From an uncultured archaeon (GTDB taxonomy: Archaea; Nanobdellota; Nanobdellia; Woesearchaeales; ARS49), in NCBI GenBank assembly GCA_902385765.1, contig CABMGU010000045.1:1-13846 (forward strand): a stretch of DNA of 13,846 nucleotides. The letters run 5' to 3'. The notes below the pieces were generated by a model, which saw only the letters and a program-made list of their open reading frames with translations, did not search any database and was not told where the DNA came from. Within the stretch, counting starts at the first letter, position 1, and each line of letters opens with the position of its first letter. A program made the translations under genes and the position numbers. This document shows positions 10,878 to 13,846 of this stretch, piece by piece.

Positions 10878-12074
10878 TTAAAAGTGGCTGAAACAGCGCT
10901 CTTCTGTAAACACCATGGCAATGTTGTGCTCATTAGCTGCCTCAATAACAGCTCTGTCTTCAATCGAACCGCCGGGCTGAATAACAGCAGTCACACCAGT
11001 CTCGGCAATCGTTTTAATATTATCCGTGCTTGGCATAAAGCCATCACTTGCAAGCACTGCACCTTTAAGAGCATCCCTTGCCATTGATTCAATGCTCCTC
11101 TCTATAGTATTGTCTTCTGCCCTCAGCCTTGCCTCTGCTTTTTCATAAGCCTTCTGCACAGCCTGCTCAATAGCGCCAACACGCTCCTGCTGACCAGTGC
11201 CGATGGCAACGGTTGCTCTATCTTTTGCAAACACGACACCATTGCTTCTCACGTTAGCACAAACATACCAGGCAAAAAGCAAATCCTCAGCTTCCCTCGC
11301 AGTTGGAGCCCTGCAACTCTCCGCAACAACAAGACCCGCCTTATCTTTTGCTGTTGCACGTGCACGAACAAGCTGGTCAATTGCAGTAAACTTTGTCGTA
11401 AACGGCATTGAAAGAATGCGCGTGCCATCAGCCAAATCCCTTGTTTCAGGCAACAACAATTCCTCTTCAGAACTAAAAACAGGAATATCGTGGTGCAATA
11501 CATGATCAAACGCAAGCACACGAATATCCTTGTTTCGACCATACTTCTTATGGTCATTAAACACTTCAAGAGCCTCCTTGTCCACTATAGGAGCAAGAAT
11601 GCACTCAAAGAAATCTTGTTTCATAATCCTGTCAGCAAGCCCTGCCTCCACAGGCGTATTAAACACAATAGTGCCTCCAAAAGCAGAACGAGCATCACAC
11701 CAATACGCCTTATTGAACGCACCAGCAGGAGTCTCACTTCTTGCAACTCCGCAAGGATTGATGTGCTTGTGAATGGAACAAGCAGGCCAGTCGTAATCAA
11801 GCATACGCATAATAATCAAGCCGCGATTCATATCCTCCAAATTAGTCTGGGAAAGACCGCCCTTGCCAGACTTCAACTCTTTCATCGTGGAAAGAACTGA
11901 TATCGCGCCCTCTCTGCCGTAAAACGCAGCAGGCTGGTGAGGATTAGTGCCATAACGCAAATCGTTCAATCTCACAAAGACTTCATCAGAAGTATGATCA
12001 TCATACTCTGCCCTGACAACAATTCTTTTCGGGAACTCCCCAACGTTCTTAGTACGATACATTTCCTTGCCCAT
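10878..12074 (-). CDS. purH: AICAR transformylase (PurH C-terminal-type domain, stand-alone)
   Basis: A 398-residue protein matching the AICAR formyltransferase part of PurH, which uses 10-formyl-tetrahydrofolate to make FAICAR, the last intermediate before IMP. Motifs seen are LRYGTNPHQ (39-47), HKHINPCGVA (102-111), RSAFGGTIVFN (129-139), NGVVFAKD and GTGQQERVGAIEQA. Bifunctional PurH proteins are about 520 residues, with an N-terminal MGS-like IMP cyclohydrolase domain that is absent here, so ring closure must come from another protein (archaea commonly use PurO). Many archaea use formate-dependent PurP for this step, so a folate-type enzyme is notable. The ATG at 12074 has GGAGG at 12083-12087, embedded in the last codons of purB, four bases between genes. 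It is the last gene of a purA-purB-purH operon. Confidence 0.9.
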   Translation of the reverse strand: MGKEMYRTKNVGEFPKRIVVRAEYDDHTSDEVFVRLNDLRYGTNPHQPAAFYGREGAISVLSTMKELKSGKGGLSQTNLEDMNRGLIIMRMLDYDWPACSIHKHINPCGVARSETPAGAFNKAYWCDARSAFGGTIVFNTPVEAGLADRIMKQDFFECILAPIVDKEALEVFNDHKKYGRNKDIRVLAFDHVLHHDIPVFSSEEELLLPETRDLADGTRILSMPFTTKFTAIDQLVRARATAKDKAGLVVAESCRAPTAREAEDLLFAWYVCANVRSNGVVFAKDRATVAIGTGQQERVGAIEQAVQKAYEKAEARLRAEDNTIERSIESMARDALKGAVLASDGFMPSTDNIKTIAETGVTAVIQPGGSIEDRAVIEAANEHNIAMVFTEERCFSHF

Positions 12075-12078
12075 TTTG

Positions 12079-13617
12079 TTAACCTCCCTGTTTCCACTCG
12101 TAATCCGCTATTTTTTTCAAACTATTCCATAAATTAAGACGAATGTTAACTGCCTGCATTTCTGGATCGCCGTTTTCTATCTCAAAAGTTCTCTGATGAT
12201 GATAACGCGAAGCAATTTCACGAATTATCTCCTTGCTCTGACCAATAAACCTGAAGGGGTCAGTGAGAGTCTTGATATCTTCAGACGAAATTCTTAAAGT
12301 AATTTCGGGCTCTTCCAGCAGCACATCAGCAAACTGCCTCTTGCTCTCGTAAGCAGCTGTGGCAAGCCTTCCGACAAGAACATCAGCCTCTTTACGCGTA
12401 AGCGGATTTGGCACATAACGCCTATCTGTCAAACGCGTCAAAACCTGCTCGGATGTAACAACACCATAACTTCTTTCAATACGAGCCCTACACCTTTCCT
12501 TACGCAAGCCGAGCGAGTAAACAGTGCTGGCAAGAGACCTGATAACGTGGTCAGCAAAATTAAAACCATCCTGAAAATTAATCCTTGTGTTGGCAGAATT
12601 ATCAAGATCCCTGGCATAATCCATCTGACAGTTAGCCATCGCAGTAACCAGAGTACCACGGATATAATTTCTGAAAGAGCGAGTCTGCTCTTCATTAACA
12701 GGATTTCCGCCTTTAATGTCTTTATGAGGCATTGCGGAACTTCCTTTTTTCTTCTTGCCCAGATATATGAAAATATCCCTGTCATCACCCTTGCCAGTCT
12801 TCACATACTGAGCAATATTCGCAATTGTCTCTCCGATACGCCCAAGCACGTAAACAACATCAGCATCAAACTCCCTTCCAGGTACCTGCGCAGAAGCAAT
12901 CATCCAGCCAAGACCAAGCTTTCTGCAATAAGCTTCCTGCAATTTCATTCCGTCAACCCCGCTACTCGTTGCTGAATGATGATTACCTGTCGCATCCCCC
13001 CATTTACCCTTAACAGAGAACAAATAAACAAACTTAAGCAATGAAAGGCCAGACTGAAGCATTTCTGCATAATGAGCAAAAGCCCTGCCGGCAACAGAAG
13101 GCAAAGCATCAAAATTATGAGTCTGTTCAATATCCACAGTATCAATCCATTCGAGAGACTTATCAATAACTATGTCCCTTAGATTTTCAACAGAATCTGC
13201 AATAATCTCAAGAGAACCTTTAACCTGCAATGCTTTTGCAGTCTCGGTGGTATCAGCGCTAGTTCTTAACTTATTAATATCGCTTGCAGCCTCGGCCTTC
13301 ACAACTTCTCCTAAAGAAACATTAAGTCCATTAACATCGTGGCCTGTTTTCTCCTCGTTTTCCCTAATCCTTTCAGGACTTATGCATTTAAGATTGGCCT
13401 TCTCTGAAATCTCTCTTGCATGAGCAGGAGGAACTATTTCAGGATTAATTTCAGACAAAGTGCTGGAAGCCTCTGCCTGGGCTAACAACGAATATTCAAA
13501 AGTCTTTTCAGGACCCCAATTCTGAACCATTTCATAAGTTCCATACCTGCCAGCAGCCAAATCTGCCGGATTAAGTTTCACACCCTCAGGCGTCCTTGGT
13601 TTTGGAATAGTGACCAT
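12079..13617 (-). CDS. purB: Adenylosuccinate lyase
   Basis: A 512-residue member of the fumarase/aspartase superfamily that splits SAICAR to AICAR and adenylosuccinate to AMP, each with fumarate release. Motifs are TGHDVNGL (91-98), the catalytic-His region EQTHNFDALP (164-173), GDATGNHHSATSSG (207-220) and the flexible signature loop GSSAMPHKDIKGGNP (292-306). The loop differs from the usual GSSAMPHK.NP by an insertion of about four residues. The protein is longer than common 430-480-residue PurB enzymes. The ATG at 13617 has an AGGAGG site inside the last codons of purA. The downstream purH product uses AICAR, so the operon order purA-purB-purH links consecutive steps. Argininosuccinate lyase is an alternative from the same fold, but the operon context makes PurB much more likely. 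Confidence 0.9.
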   Translation of the reverse strand: MVTIPKPRTPEGVKLNPADLAAGRYGTYEMVQNWGPEKTFEYSLLAQAEASSTLSEINPEIVPPAHAREISEKANLKCISPERIRENEEKTGHDVNGLNVSLGEVVKAEAASDINKLRTSADTTETAKALQVKGSLEIIADSVENLRDIVIDKSLEWIDTVDIEQTHNFDALPSVAGRAFAHYAEMLQSGLSLLKFVYLFSVKGKWGDATGNHHSATSSGVDGMKLQEAYCRKLGLGWMIASAQVPGREFDADVVYVLGRIGETIANIAQYVKTGKGDDRDIFIYLGKKKKGSSAMPHKDIKGGNPVNEEQTRSFRNYIRGTLVTAMANCQMDYARDLDNSANTRINFQDGFNFADHVIRSLASTVYSLGLRKERCRARIERSYGVVTSEQVLTRLTDRRYVPNPLTRKEADVLVGRLATAAYESKRQFADVLLEEPEITLRISSEDIKTLTDPFRFIGQSKEIIREIASRYHHQRTFEIENGDPEMQAVNIRLNLWNSLKKIADYEWKQGG

Positions 13618-13619
13618 TT

Positions 13620-13846
13620 TTACCTCCTCTCGTCAATCGTTGCATAGCGCTCCTTGCCAACAGAGATAATCTCAATCGGAACGTCAAGCTCGGCCTCCAG
13701 GAAGCCCAAGTATTTCATTGCGATGATGGGCAAATCATTTTTTCTTCTGCAATGCGAAGTCGGCTCAGACCAGCCCCCAAAAGTTTTGTAGACAGGCTTC
13801 CAGCCGTCCAAAACCGCAGGGAAATCAGAAGTTCTCTCTCCATCAC
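13620..13846 (-). CDS. purA: Adenylosuccinate synthetase, C-terminal end (partial)
   Basis: The frame is open from the right edge to a TAA at 13620-13622, giving about 75 C-terminal residues: DGERTSDFPAVLDGWKPVYK, then TFGGWSEPT, and later PIEIISVGKERYATIDERR. The block KPVYKTFGGW matches the PurA tail (usual form .PVYET.PGW), and the ISVG ending, with nearby substrate-binding elements, is typical of PurA. The enzyme joins IMP and aspartate using GTP to make adenylosuccinate, the substrate of the next gene, purB. The start and GTP-binding loop are outside the window. The final codons AGG AGG TAA serve as the ribosome-binding site for purB. In-frame TTG near 13811 is internal, not a start. Confidence 0.88.
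   Translation of the reverse strand, partial: DGERTSDFPAVLDGWKPVYKTFGGWSEPTSHCRRKNDLPIIAMKYLGFLEAELDVPIEIISVGKERYATIDERR

Overview
The window looks like a chromosomal piece of a small-genome archaeon, most plausibly a DPANN lineage of the Woesearchaeota/Pacearchaeota kind. This is inferred from gene families and promoter style, not from a marker phylogeny. The clues are two paralogous AbrB-PhoU regulators, an archaeal SbcD-related phosphoesterase, TATA boxes about 26 nt before leaderless or short-leader starts, a stand-alone AICAR transformylase, AT-rich intergenic DNA and very tight gene packing. No rRNA, tRNA, CRISPR array or transposase gene was seen.

Layout. 1-612 (minus): the start of a RimK-type ATP-grasp ligase, preceded by a small retropepsin-like RimB-type protein. 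723-3081 (minus): class II lysyl-tRNA synthetase, then a CysQ/inositol-monophosphatase family phosphatase. 3124-6009: a divergent pair of unusual genes, a minus-strand protein with an HPD motif and a 691-residue plus-strand protein with an internal guanylate-kinase-like domain. 6006-8006 (minus): two tandem AbrB-PhoU regulators. 8163-9028 (plus): five micro-genes, three of them ATGA-coupled and three of the five zinc ribbons. 9012-10799 (minus): an overlapping operon of wHTH-nucleotidyltransferase, HEPN protein and metallophosphoesterase. 10878-13846 (minus): a purA-purB-purH operon, with purA cut by the window edge.

The most unusual feature is not a gene. Three intergenic copies of an 81-85 bp element (169-252, 624-708, 8625-8705) each fold on paper into a four-way junction with no unpaired linker nucleotides: an outer stem, a 3-bp mini hairpin of invariant form GTC-NNN-GAC, a long hairpin of about 16 bp, and a 6-7 bp hairpin. 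Stem sequences differ between copies while pairing is kept, so the structure seems to be under selection or the element is mobile. Each copy lies just upstream of the Shine-Dalgarno-like site of the next gene.

Functionally, purA, purB and purH cover conversion of IMP to AMP and the late steps around AICAR. lysS serves translation. The rimK/rimB pair suggests modification of a protein target by amino-acid addition and its proteolytic control. The MNT/HEPN pair resembles a toxin-antitoxin module. The remaining genes look regulatory or are unrecognised.
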